From Cellvibrio sp. PSBB023 (GTDB lineage Bacteria > Pseudomonadota > Gammaproteobacteria > Pseudomonadales > Cellvibrionaceae): 64,000 bases of DNA. The translations under genes and the position numbers were made by a program. This document shows positions 36,753 to 45,551 of the stretch, piece after piece. The stretch spans positions 2,232,001-2,296,000 of the forward strand of contig NZ_CP019799.1 in the NCBI RefSeq assembly GCF_002007605.1, in the 5' to 3' direction. The notes under the pieces are model-generated. The model had not been told where the DNA came from and did no database searches. It worked only from the letters and a program-made list of their open reading frames with translations. The first letter of the stretch is position 1. Every line of letters starts with the position of its first letter.

Positions 36753-36914
36753 AACACGTACCTTAAAAAATAATCGTTCACTGCCCTGCACTCGCCGTTG
36801 GGTTAGCGCTCGGAAACGCGCGTTTCACGCTCGCGCAAAATCCGGTCTTTCACCACATACAGCTCGCGCGTCAGGCTTTCGTCAGACACAAAATGTTCGC
36901 TTTGCAGCCAGCAA

Positions 36915-39764
36915 TCACTTCGTTGCCTTAGGCTTAGCCACCGACGTTTTAGCAGCTGGCGCCGCAGCCCGAGTGACAGTCTTGCCTTTTGTCGCTCTTG
37001 ACGGCGACGGTTGAACTGTTGCTGGCGCTGCCTTGCTTGCAGCTTTCGCATTTTTACGGCCATGGCTCACCTCACTTGCAGTTTTGCTGGCGCTGGTTGC
37101 TGTTTTTTTAGCGGATGTTGCTTTGGGTGCGGGTGCTTTTACTGCCGTAGCTTTTTTCGCACCCGCTTTCTTAGGCGCTGCAGCAACACTGCCCTTCGCC
37201 CCACGAGGAGCATCCACTGTTTTGGTTTTTGCAGCGGTTGCTTTAGCTGCTACGGTTTTAGTGGCAGGCGTATTGGTTGCTGCCAGTTTGGTCGCTGACT
37301 TTTTCGCACTCGCTTTTTTCTCGGGCGCTGCGGCATTGGTTTTCTTGCCAGCCGCTTTCGTGCCCGCTGTTTTTGTACCCGTTGTTTTTTTGGTACTGGT
37401 TTTATTCACCGCAGCGGTTTTATCCACGGCAGCAGTTTTAGTAGCAGGCTTGGCTGCTTTTTTTGCCGCGACTTTGGCATCGCGCTTGGCTACCTTGGGT
37501 TTAACCTGGGATTTGGGGCGACGAATCGCCGCTTCGGATTCCAATTCAAAATCGATCTTGCGGTTATCCAGATCAACGCGCACAACACGCACAACCAAAC
37601 CATCACCCAAACCAAATACTTTGCGTGTGCGTTCGCCAACCAGTCGTTGTTGTGCTGGCTCAAAACGATAATAGTCATGGGGCAGCGAGGTAATATGAAT
37701 CAGGCCTTCCACATACAATTCATTCAATTCGACAAAGAGACCAAAACTGGTCACGGCACTCACATGGCCGTCGTAAATAGCGCCGACCTGATCGCGCAGG
37801 TATTCACACTTCAGCCAACTCACCACATCGCGCGTCGCTTCATCAGCACGACGTTCGGTGCGTGAACATTGCTCACCAAACACCAGCATTTCTGCCGCAG
37901 TGTAGGGATAAATAAATTTACGCGGAATAGGCTTGGCGGTTTCAACACGGCGCACATGGGTAGTGGGCTCTGTGCTGCGAATCACCGAGCGAATGGCGCG
38001 ATGCACCAGCAAATCCGGGTAGCGGCGAATCGGCGAAGTAAAGTGGGTATAGGCTTCGTAACCCAAACCAAAGTGGCCGTGGTTTTCTACCTGATACATC
38101 GCCTGGCGCAGACTGCGCAGCATCACCGTTTGAATCAAATGGCCATCGCTGCGGCCTTGAATCATTTGCAGCAATTGTTGGTAATCGCCCGGGGTTGGTT
38201 TATCACCACCCGCCAACCCCAAACCTAATTCAGACAAATAAGCACGCAGATTGGCGAGTTTAGTTTCCGTGGGGCCCTCATGAACCCGGAACAATCCAAT
38301 CAAATTATGTTTTTCAATAAAGGTGGCCGCACACACATTGGCGCACAACATGCATTCTTCAATTAACTTATGGGCGTCGTTGCGCTTGATGGGGACAATG
38401 CGTTCGATCTTGCGCTCTTCATTAAATTGAATGCGCGTTTCCACTGTTTCAAAATCAATTGCGCCACGCTCATCGCGCGCTGCACGCAGGCATTCATACA
38501 ACTTGTGCAACAATTCCAACTGGGGAACAACCGTCTTATATTCCTCACGCAACGCCGCGCGCGTATCGCCTTCGCCGGTGAGAATCTCGCCTACCTTGGT
38601 GTAGGTGAGGCGCGCATGGGAGTGCATCACACCTTCATAAAATTGATACCCGGTAATACGGCCAGCATTGCTGATATTCATCTCGCAAATCATGCACAAG
38701 CGATCAACATGGGGGTTAAGCGAGCACAGACCATTGGACAGCGCCTCCGGCAACATAGGCACGACATAATCGGGGAAATACACCGAGTTGCCGCGCGCGC
38801 GCGCTTCCACATCCAGTGCACTTTCCACTTGCACATAATGGGAGACATCCGCAATCGCCACGTACAAACGCCAGCCGCCTTTGCGCCGCTCACAGAGTAC
38901 GGCATCGTCAAAGTCGCGGGCATCTTCACCGTCGATAGTTACAAACGGTAAGTGACGAACATCCACGCGATGCAACTTGTCCTTCTCTTCCACTTCATGG
39001 GACAAGCGCGCCGCTTCTGCAATCACGGCCTCGGGCCATACGCTGGGAATACCGTGCGCTTGAATCGCCAGTTCGATCTCCATGCCGGGCGCCATGTGAT
39101 CGCCCAATACTTGAATCACACGCCCTGTTGGCAAGCGATTTTTATCCGGCTGCTGGGTGATTTCAGCTACCACGATTTGACCGTGGGTGGCACCGCCGTA
39201 GGCGCCAAACGGAATCATGATGTCCTGGGTAATACGCGGGTTTTCCGGGCGCACAAACTGCACGCCCTCCTCATTAAAGAAGCGCCCTGCCAATTGGGTG
39301 GTATTGCGCGTGAGCACCTCAATAATCGCGCCCTCTTCTTTACCGCGATACTGCTCGCCCGACAGGCGTACCACCACCTCATCGCCATCAAATACTTTGC
39401 GCATTTGGCGATTGTGTAAATAAATGTCCTCACCGCCATCGGCAGGGATCACAAAGCCATAGCCATCGCGATGCCCCTGCACTCGCCCGCGTACCACATC
39501 AATCTTATCCAGACGCACATAGGCATCGCGGCGGTTGCTAATCAGTTGTCCGTCCCGCGCCATAGCAATCAAACGGCGGCGCAGCGCCTCTATCTGATCC
39601 TCGCCGGTCAGCTTGAGCATGGTGCACATCTGCTCATGGGTGACGGGCGCATCGGCCATATCCAACAACTCAAGAATGTACTCGCGGCTGGGAATGGGGT
39701 TTTCGTACTTCTCAGCTTCGCGCGCAGCAAAGGGATCTTTGAAGGGGGATTTACGTTTGCTCAA
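36915..39764 (-). CDS. rnr: Ribonuclease R with long H1-like C-terminal tail
   Basis: 949 residues. An N-terminal helix-turn-helix and two cold-shock domains are followed by the RNB catalytic domain, with DARDFDDAV and its metal-binding Asp residues near 285, and an S1 domain ending around residue 740. It degrades structured RNA 3' to 5' and takes part in rRNA quality control. After S1 comes a tail of about 200 residues made almost only of Lys, Ala, Thr, Ser and Pro (repeats of AAKKAAKPATKTAA type). E. coli RNase R has only a short basic tail, so this is an unusually long histone-H1-like extension. The GC-rich repetitive DNA gives spurious antisense frames. Confidence 0.95.
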   Translation of the reverse strand: MSKRKSPFKDPFAAREAEKYENPIPSREYILELLDMADAPVTHEQMCTMLKLTGEDQIEALRRRLIAMARDGQLISNRRDAYVRLDKIDVVRGRVQGHRDGYGFVIPADGGEDIYLHNRQMRKVFDGDEVVVRLSGEQYRGKEEGAIIEVLTRNTTQLAGRFFNEEGVQFVRPENPRITQDIMIPFGAYGGATHGQIVVAEITQQPDKNRLPTGRVIQVLGDHMAPGMEIELAIQAHGIPSVWPEAVIAEAARLSHEVEEKDKLHRVDVRHLPFVTIDGEDARDFDDAVLCERRKGGWRLYVAIADVSHYVQVESALDVEARARGNSVYFPDYVVPMLPEALSNGLCSLNPHVDRLCMICEMNISNAGRITGYQFYEGVMHSHARLTYTKVGEILTGEGDTRAALREEYKTVVPQLELLHKLYECLRAARDERGAIDFETVETRIQFNEERKIERIVPIKRNDAHKLIEECMLCANVCAATFIEKHNLIGLFRVHEGPTETKLANLRAYLSELGLGLAGGDKPTPGDYQQLLQMIQGRSDGHLIQTVMLRSLRQAMYQVENHGHFGLGYEAYTHFTSPIRRYPDLLVHRAIRSVIRSTEPTTHVRRVETAKPIPRKFIYPYTAAEMLVFGEQCSRTERRADEATRDVVSWLKCEYLRDQVGAIYDGHVSAVTSFGLFVELNELYVEGLIHITSLPHDYYRFEPAQQRLVGERTRKVFGLGDGLVVRVVRVDLDNRKIDFELESEAAIRRPKSQVKPKVAKRDAKVAAKKAAKPATKTAAVDKTAAVNKTSTKKTTGTKTAGTKAAGKKTNAAAPEKKASAKKSATKLAATNTPATKTVAAKATAAKTKTVDAPRGAKGSVAAAPKKAGAKKATAVKAPAPKATSAKKTATSASKTASEVSHGRKNAKAASKAAPATVQPSPSRATKGKTVTRAAAPAAKTSVAKPKATK

Positions 39765-39925
39765 GTGGGCATCCTGTGATCAATAATTGGCGGATTTCTA
39801 ACTATCCTGGCGGTCTGCCTGAATTATAGGGCAGCAATCATGACAAACCTACAAATAAAATGGATAAGAGCGTTGACAAGCGAAATCGGGATATTTATAG
39901 TGCGCGGCCTCAGCTAGCTGAGATT

Positions 39926-40012
39926 GCCCAGGTGGTGAAATTGGTAGACACGCCAGCTTCAGGTGTTGGTGGCTTAACGGCCGTGAAGGTTCAAGTCCTT
40001 TCCTGGGCACCA
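39926..40012 (+). tRNA. tRNA-Leu (anticodon CAG)
   Basis: 87 bases including the encoded CCA. The acceptor stem GCCCAGG/CCTGGGC is perfect. The D-arm AAATTGGTAGACACG, the anticodon arm CCAGC-TTCAGGT-GTTGG with CAG, a long type II variable arm (GGCTTAACGGCC) and the T-loop GGTTCAAGTCC all fit. It closely resembles E. coli tRNA-Leu(CAG). Confidence 0.97.
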
Positions 40013-40020
40013 CACAATAA

Positions 40021-40052
40021 AAACCCCCGCTATGAAAATAGCGGGGGTTTTT
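40021..40052 (+). terminator. Terminator after tRNA-Leu
   Basis: AAACCCCCGCTAT-GAAA-ATAGCGGGGGTTT followed by TT. A perfect 13-bp stem, 8 bases past the tRNA CCA. Confidence 0.93.
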
Positions 40053-40423
40053 GCTTTTGGGGCCATTTACAAACCGCCTCGTCAAGAACGCAGAGCTGTA
40101 TCTATTACCTTCCCGTTTGCCGACTCATCAATCAAAACTCCTATAGTCGCCTATATGCCTTCACAAAATCCGCATATACATACCGGAAGACTTGGGCAAT
40201 TCTGCCTATACAAATTGGCGTATTAACAACAATACAAAAATACTATTTTCAAACCTATTGTTACTGTCCCTACAGATGTTTTCGATAAACCTGCCTGGAG
40301 TCGTATTTCGATAAAATCATTTACAACAGTTAGAGTTTCATAGCTTATTAATTTCCCCTTCTGCACTTTATCCTTCATGTTAGTCTACTTTACAACCCAT
40401 AACCCGCTACAGGTGCACAGGCT
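40053..40423. other. Intergenic region, no feature seen
   Basis: About 370 bases between the tRNA terminator and the TerB-DnaJ gene. AT-rich, with no convincing ribosome binding site, hairpin or repeat. The frame 39860-40288 overlaps the tRNA and is rejected. Confidence 0.6.
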
Positions 40424-41212
40424 ATGCCCGATAAAGGCAACAGTATTCGCGAGGCATTTTTCAAAGCTGTTTTTAGCTTTTTGGGCTATATCGCCCATTG
40501 TGATGGGCCGATTAACCGGGAGGAGGTGAATCGCTTGAAGGTGCATATGAAAAAAATGCACTTAACGGAGGCGGAGCAACGTAATGCGTTGCTATTGTTT
40601 AAAGCGGGCACAGCGCCTGAGTTTAATGCCAGCCAGGCACTGCAGGAATTCCGTGCAGCGACTACCCCCAAGCTGATACAGATTTTACTCATGCATTTAC
40701 TCACCATGGCGCGAGCAGATGGGTATTTGATGGAGAAGGAGCTACATGCGTTGCTGTGGATCGCGCGGGAGGTTGGTTATAACAGTGTGGCATTCAACCA
40801 TTTATTAAAAATAATTTATGAACAGGATCAGTTATCGCTGAGCCGAACCCCACCTAATCCCTTGCAGGCGAGCCCGTCACAACCCAAACCATCGCCAGCG
40901 CATTTTTCACAAGGTAATGGTTACAGTACAGGGACGAAAGAACAGGAAAACACACAACCAAATGCAGCAACAAATCAGGATCTGCAAAAAGCTTACGCCA
41001 TTTTAGGTGTGAATGCCGGTATGACTGAGGATGAGATGCGGAAAACCTATAAAAAATTAGCCAGCCAACTTCATCCCGATAAATTAATGGCTCAGGGCTT
41101 GCCCCAAGAGCAATTGGATGAAGCCACTGAGCGCTTTAAAAATATCCAGGCAGCTTATGCCTTTATTAAAAAATATCGTTCAATTTATACGGTCAACCAA
41201 GCACCGGTATAA
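40424..41212 (+). CDS. TerB-like / DnaJ-domain co-chaperone (DjlA-like)
   Basis: 262 residues. A TerB/DjlA central-type helical domain (about 8-125, with YIAHCDGPINREEVNRLK and MARADGYLMEKELHALLWIA acidic repeats) is joined by a Pro/Gln/Asn-rich linker (about 135-185) to a C-terminal J domain. The J domain has AYAILGVNAGMTEDEM and the HPD motif in LHPDKL. The order and length match E. coli DjlA, except that the N-terminal membrane helix of DjlA is missing, so this version should be cytoplasmic. It would stimulate DnaK. Confidence 0.93.
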   Translation: MPDKGNSIREAFFKAVFSFLGYIAHCDGPINREEVNRLKVHMKKMHLTEAEQRNALLLFKAGTAPEFNASQALQEFRAATTPKLIQILLMHLLTMARADGYLMEKELHALLWIAREVGYNSVAFNHLLKIIYEQDQLSLSRTPPNPLQASPSQPKPSPAHFSQGNGYSTGTKEQENTQPNAATNQDLQKAYAILGVNAGMTEDEMRKTYKKLASQLHPDKLMAQGLPQEQLDEATERFKNIQAAYAFIKKYRSIYTVNQAPV

Positions 41213-41259
41213 TTTGATTTTTTATCAACAAGAATAGCCATTTCGTTAAGGATAAAATA

Positions 41260-42135
41260 TCAAGCAATAGCTTCAGCAATGACCTTGGCAATACGTAAAT
41301 CGCGCAAGTATTGCGTTGCAGAGTGAGGGTCACTGTAGCCGTTCTCAATATCCGGATAATTTTCAATGCCGGGACCAAAAGTGCTGGCGGTTAACTCTGG
41401 TCGCAATGCGACAAAATCTTCCGGATCGGCACCATTTACCCACCGCAAAACGTTTTCCGGTTTAACCCTTGGTTTGGCAAAACCTTTACGCACACTATCA
41501 ATACCCAGTGGCGAACCTAAAGTAACAAACAGCGGGGACTGGCGTGGCCGGTTATTTTTAGCAAATTCACGCAATAGAGAATAGGCCACTATTGTGCCCA
41601 GTGAATGAGAAACAATAATTACCGGTTCGTCATCTTCAAACAACGGGCGAACCAGTTTGTTGACTTCATCATGTATATTTTGATTGCGAATATAAGCATG
41701 GGCTTGACCAAGTACGCGTAACGCCAGTGTTCCATGCAACGGCGAGACAGTTTCAATAACGCGAGCAATTGCTTTTAGCCACTTTTTATGTGGCCCCGCC
41801 CCTTGAGGCACAACCACTTCCGCAACTTCGGCTTCAATTTGTGCTTCTGTTGCCCCCATGCGTAAGGCCATTTCTTTCAAAGCAATAAGGGCAAAATCTT
41901 CAAAATCATCGGAGGTCTCCTCCACTCCCAATGCAATCGCTTGATCTTTCACTTTAGCCGAACTGAGTTTTTCCAAGGTGTCACCATAAAATGCAGCCTC
42001 TATACGTGAAAGCTTGCTTAATGGATTCAAACCTTGTTTGGTATAAACATCATTCAAGCTGGCAAGCCATTCTGTTTTAATTTTATCCGCACTTTTGCCT
42101 TGTTGATTGATGCCGTGAATAAGAATCATGCGCAT
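41260..42135 (-). CDS. Alpha/beta hydrolase paired with caspase-like protease
   Basis: 291 residues, no signal peptide. N-terminal strand MRMILIHGINQ is the usual oxyanion-loop HG. The nucleophile elbow is VSHSLGT with Ser178. Likely partners are Asp240 (NGADPEDFVAL) and His271 (SDPHSATQYL), so a complete serine-hydrolase triad is plausible. Similar folds act as lipases, esterases or effector phospholipases. It starts 13 bases after the caspase gene with AAAAGGA as ribosome binding site, so the pair forms a two-gene operon. The substrate is unknown; a cytoplasmic effector role is inference. Confidence 0.85.
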   Translation of the reverse strand: MRMILIHGINQQGKSADKIKTEWLASLNDVYTKQGLNPLSKLSRIEAAFYGDTLEKLSSAKVKDQAIALGVEETSDDFEDFALIALKEMALRMGATEAQIEAEVAEVVVPQGAGPHKKWLKAIARVIETVSPLHGTLALRVLGQAHAYIRNQNIHDEVNKLVRPLFEDDEPVIIVSHSLGTIVAYSLLREFAKNNRPRQSPLFVTLGSPLGIDSVRKGFAKPRVKPENVLRWVNGADPEDFVALRPELTASTFGPGIENYPDIENGYSDPHSATQYLRDLRIAKVIAEAIA

Positions 42136-42148
42136 GATTTTTTCCTTT

Positions 42149-44056
42149 TCAAGTCGTTGTCAGTAATGAGGATTGATCACTTTGTTGGGCAGAAATGTTG
42201 GTGAGATCGCACAACGCTTCGCGCCCTTCAGATCGAATACAAGTAAATATTCCAGGAGCAAGATATTCCATTACTGCAAGGGCTTGCTCACGCCACAACA
42301 CACCGCTTACATCATAATGTGCAGTCGCTATTGCGCCCCATGCCTGTCGCATCCAGGGCACATGACCGGCAATAGGGTGTTTGGTGAATGCAGGCGTTGC
42401 ATGGTGCGTAAAACTGCTTGCCTCTTCATCAGGCGTGCGAGGTTTGCGCTCGGGCACCGCTGGTATGTCTGCATATAAACGGCCATCAGATTCTGTAATG
42501 GTGCCGCCGCCGTAAAGAATGATGTCAAGTGGAACTGGCTGTTGATGTTCAGCATAAAATGCAGCCATTGACCTCAGGCTCTCAACATCCCTGATGGCAT
42601 CATAGAATTGTGCAGCAATGCATCCCAAGGTAATTATTTTATGTTTTTCGTGACGCAACATGGTTGCAGCGCGGATTATTTCTTCCTGCCCCAATAATCC
42701 GGTATGCACTCCAGCCAAGAGCTCAATCGCAGTGCTATCTTCATAGGCGTCACCACCCAGTGCTCGGTGAAACAAACTGAGTGAGCCATCAGTAAAAATA
42801 TGCAGAGCGGCCACAAATCCTTTGACCAGAGTAACAGGGACTATACGGCCATCCATTAAGGTAACAAGCGCACTACTCCATGCCAGACTGGAGTCAGACA
42901 GCAAATCGACACGAAACCAATTTGAATCTTCAGCTACGCGCGAAACAACGCCATATGAAACATCTACTCTAGTCACCTCTGTACCACTGACACAAATACC
43001 ACAATCAGTTTCAAAGTGATTGCGCACAACCGCGCTGCTCACTTCGTTGACGAAGGCATCTCGTTCAAGCGACTTCGCCGTTTTGGGATCTTCAATATCA
43101 ACCGCTAACATTTCTACGGACGGAGGCACAGTAAATAATGGTGTTTTTATCAGGTTTACTTTGGTATTACCCAGGTGAGGCACTTGCGCACTATTTATGT
43201 CAAGATTATTAGCACCTGAATTTTTCAATGCGCGTTTCCGCGCAGTCCTACCTGATTTTTCTTGGCCAGCGGGAGAAGTTGGTAATGTAAAATACGTTCT
43301 GTCTGTATAAAACCCGGGCCTCGGCCTGGGTTTCATTTGCACACCATATTTACTCGCTTCCAACGCCACACTGGCATCCAGATGCCGGGCAAGCGCTTGA
43401 CTGGTAACTACTTTATTGCCACCAATCACTTCAATATAGCTTTCGTTAATTCCACCTTCCAACGCATCCAATATCACTTCCGTAAACAGGCAAAAACTTT
43501 TGTTATTATCTGTCGCTTTGATCATGAACGCCTGCTTTCCAACATCGACAGCAAAAAATTGATCCAGCTCATAAGTTCGCTGATCTTCATCTGGTTTATC
43601 CAGTATGGAGCTACCGATAAGATCTATGAATTTGGAAGAGAATTCCTGACAAGCATCACCGATAATAGAGACCTGCAGCGGCCCATAATATTCCAGCATA
43701 CGCTGAAGTGATGACACCTTGATGGCTTCGGTTGAACGTTTATTCCAGTTGGTCAGTATCCAGTACTGATCACCAATTGCCAGTGCAGCGCCATGGCCTG
43801 AAAAGAAAATAACTAATCGCTTAAGCTCTGTTTGGTTGGTAATAGTATCTATTGCCGATGCAATTTTATCGCGCAACAAGTCAATAGTGATTTCAGGAAA
43901 GATGGCATCATGAAGCAATAGCGTCGTGTATCCCTGAGCTTCCGCCCAAGCAGCCATTCGCTCCGATGCGGTGATGGCGCCTGGAAGCTCATCCAGCCCA
44001 CCTTTTGGCTTTGAAACACCAATAGCAATAAACAGGCGGTCACTTCCTTCTGGCAT
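42149..44056 (-). CDS. Caspase-like (C14) protease with C-terminal extension
   Basis: 635 residues, cytoplasmic. The N-terminal caspase/metacaspase domain (1-250) starts with DRLFIAIGVSKPKGGLDELPGA, and the dyad His88 (VIFFSGHG) and Cys136 (IIGDACQE) is intact. The C-terminal 390 residues match no family I recognise. A linker at 255-300 rich in Lys/Arg/Ser leads to a beta-rich part (SGTEVTRVDVSYGVV) and a helical part (ELLAGVHTGLLGQEEIIRAATML). Bacterial caspases often control cell-death effectors in phage defence. The tightly linked hydrolase would be a natural effector. Confidence 0.9.
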   Translation of the reverse strand: MPEGSDRLFIAIGVSKPKGGLDELPGAITASERMAAWAEAQGYTTLLLHDAIFPEITIDLLRDKIASAIDTITNQTELKRLVIFFSGHGAALAIGDQYWILTNWNKRSTEAIKVSSLQRMLEYYGPLQVSIIGDACQEFSSKFIDLIGSSILDKPDEDQRTYELDQFFAVDVGKQAFMIKATDNNKSFCLFTEVILDALEGGINESYIEVIGGNKVVTSQALARHLDASVALEASKYGVQMKPRPRPGFYTDRTYFTLPTSPAGQEKSGRTARKRALKNSGANNLDINSAQVPHLGNTKVNLIKTPLFTVPPSVEMLAVDIEDPKTAKSLERDAFVNEVSSAVVRNHFETDCGICVSGTEVTRVDVSYGVVSRVAEDSNWFRVDLLSDSSLAWSSALVTLMDGRIVPVTLVKGFVAALHIFTDGSLSLFHRALGGDAYEDSTAIELLAGVHTGLLGQEEIIRAATMLRHEKHKIITLGCIAAQFYDAIRDVESLRSMAAFYAEHQQPVPLDIILYGGGTITESDGRLYADIPAVPERKPRTPDEEASSFTHHATPAFTKHPIAGHVPWMRQAWGAIATAHYDVSGVLWREQALAVMEYLAPGIFTCIRSEGREALCDLTNISAQQSDQSSLLTTT

Positions 44057-44451
44057 ATGCAGCCCCTATTTTTAATAGCACAACACACAATAGCTCATTA
44101 AATCACAAGTAAAAAATGTTTAATAAATCCGGAAAAAATAAACCAGCAATCCTTTTGTCACCCAAATCATCAAAAGCCCCAAAATTACCCTTAACATTTT
44201 AGAATGCAATTTCTAAAAACACCATTACACGTCATTACAATCAACTTATTTATAAAATAATTTGCTTTTTGCAAACCTCTGGTATTTATTAGATGTTAAA
44301 TAGTTAACCCCTATAGACTCAACAAAAGGTTAATAGTTAAGCATAAAAATTAACATTTACGTCGATAGAAGTAATAACCGTTAAAGCCTCCATCCAATTT
44401 TTTTTACCGCTCGTTCAAACAATCGACAATTCAATTGCACAAGGACAAACC
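44057..44451. promoter_or_regulatory. AT-rich divergent promoter region
   Basis: 395 bases between the caspase gene (minus) and the catalase-like gene (plus). Very AT-rich, no gene. Two similar motifs, TTAAATAGTTAAC (44295-44307) and TTAATAGTTAAG (44330-44341), occur near the plus-strand side and may be regulator sites. The promoters of both operons must lie here. Confidence 0.5.
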
Positions 44452-45501
44452 ATGAGTGAAAACCCAGCCAATCCATTTGAGAGCATTTCACAGCCCGATC
44501 GTGAAAGAGAAGAAATACAAGAAAGCACAAACCTAATGAAATGCCTGCTCGATAAACGTTATGTTGCTGAAAACAAAAAAATACTGCGCGGCGTACACCC
44601 TAAATCCCATGGCTGCGTAAGCGCCACATTCAAGATAAATGACGACATAGCCATGGCGTATCAGGTCGGTTTGTTTTCAACGCCCGGCAAGGAACATAAG
44701 GCCGTTATTCGCTTTTCAAATGCAGCAGCCTTAGTTGCACCGGATATGGTTAACAATGAAAATGCAAGTCGAGGAATGGCTATAAAAGTATATGCGGTGG
44801 ATGGCAATGTATTACAGGATGATAGCGGTGAAAAAAATCAGGATTTCCTAATGATTAATACGCCATCATTTGCTTTTGTTAATACTGAGGACTATTTAAA
44901 ACTCAATCAAATCCTATTGAAAAACAATGATAATCCAGACGAGTTTTTTGCTCCTCTGGCGATCAACCCTGCAACATGTCCCCATGGCGTACTTGCCGCT
45001 TTTAAAGTTATACAAGAGATAAAATCCCGCCCTGTCGCCAACCCTGTAGAGGTCCAGTATTTCGGAGCAGCGCCTTTTTTGTTTGGGCCAGATCGCGCGA
45101 TGAAATTTTCTGCAAGACCAAAGGGTTCGCTAAAGCAACAGCAGCCGCCACAAAACCCATCAGCTGACTACCTCAAAGAAGCATTGCAGCAACGGCTTGC
45201 CGAACCGGAACCCATTGTTTTTGATTTTATGATTCAGGTACGCCATAACGATGGAAGCGACTTGGGGATTGAAGATGCCACCACAGTATGGGATGAAAAC
45301 CAATTTCCGTTCATCCCTGTGGCGACCATTACTATTCCAACGCCGCAACTTGATATCTACAGTCAGGAAAATGAAAACCACTGTGAAAACCTGGTATTTA
45401 CTCCATGGCATTCCCTAACCGATCACCAGCCTTTGGGTAGCATTAATCGTTTGCGTAAAGATGTATATAACCTATCCGCCACACATCGGAAAGGTAGCTA
45501 A
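44452..45501 (+). CDS. Catalase-like haem protein (small, SrpA-type family)
   Basis: 349 residues, shorter than the 480-residue typical catalases, and cytoplasmic. Conserved elements are RGVHPKSHGCVSATF with candidate distal His49, VIRFSNAAA, and DFLMINTPSFAF with the distal-type Asn. The usual heme-ligand motif RxFxYxDT is not recognisable; YNLSATHRKG near the C-terminus is the only similar element. Short catalase-fold proteins of this kind (SrpA, fatty-acid hydroperoxide enzymes) often have peroxidase or hydroperoxide-rearranging activity rather than catalase activity. Two RoxA-like cytochromes follow on the same strand. Start has AAGGAC upstream. Confidence 0.85.
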   Translation: MSENPANPFESISQPDREREEIQESTNLMKCLLDKRYVAENKKILRGVHPKSHGCVSATFKINDDIAMAYQVGLFSTPGKEHKAVIRFSNAAALVAPDMVNNENASRGMAIKVYAVDGNVLQDDSGEKNQDFLMINTPSFAFVNTEDYLKLNQILLKNNDNPDEFFAPLAINPATCPHGVLAAFKVIQEIKSRPVANPVEVQYFGAAPFLFGPDRAMKFSARPKGSLKQQQPPQNPSADYLKEALQQRLAEPEPIVFDFMIQVRHNDGSDLGIEDATTVWDENQFPFIPVATITIPTPQLDIYSQENENHCENLVFTPWHSLTDHQPLGSINRLRKDVYNLSATHRKGS

Positions 45502-45551
45502 CAGCATAAACAAACACCGTGTTTAACATAAAGTTCAAGATGGAATTTTTT

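Noticed and set aside
37011..37671. Long plus-strand frames opposite the RNase R tail
   Set aside because: They mirror the Lys/Ala-rich repeat of rnr in the antisense direction; low-complexity Ala/Phe/Val translation, no start signals.
39860..40288. 142-codon frame around tRNA-Leu
   Set aside because: It runs through the tRNA and its terminator, which are certain.
41260..44056. CBASS or CRISPR-linked caspase system
   Set aside because: No CD-NTase, Cas gene, gasdermin or NLR-like ATPase lies next to the caspase/hydrolase pair, so a known class cannot be claimed.
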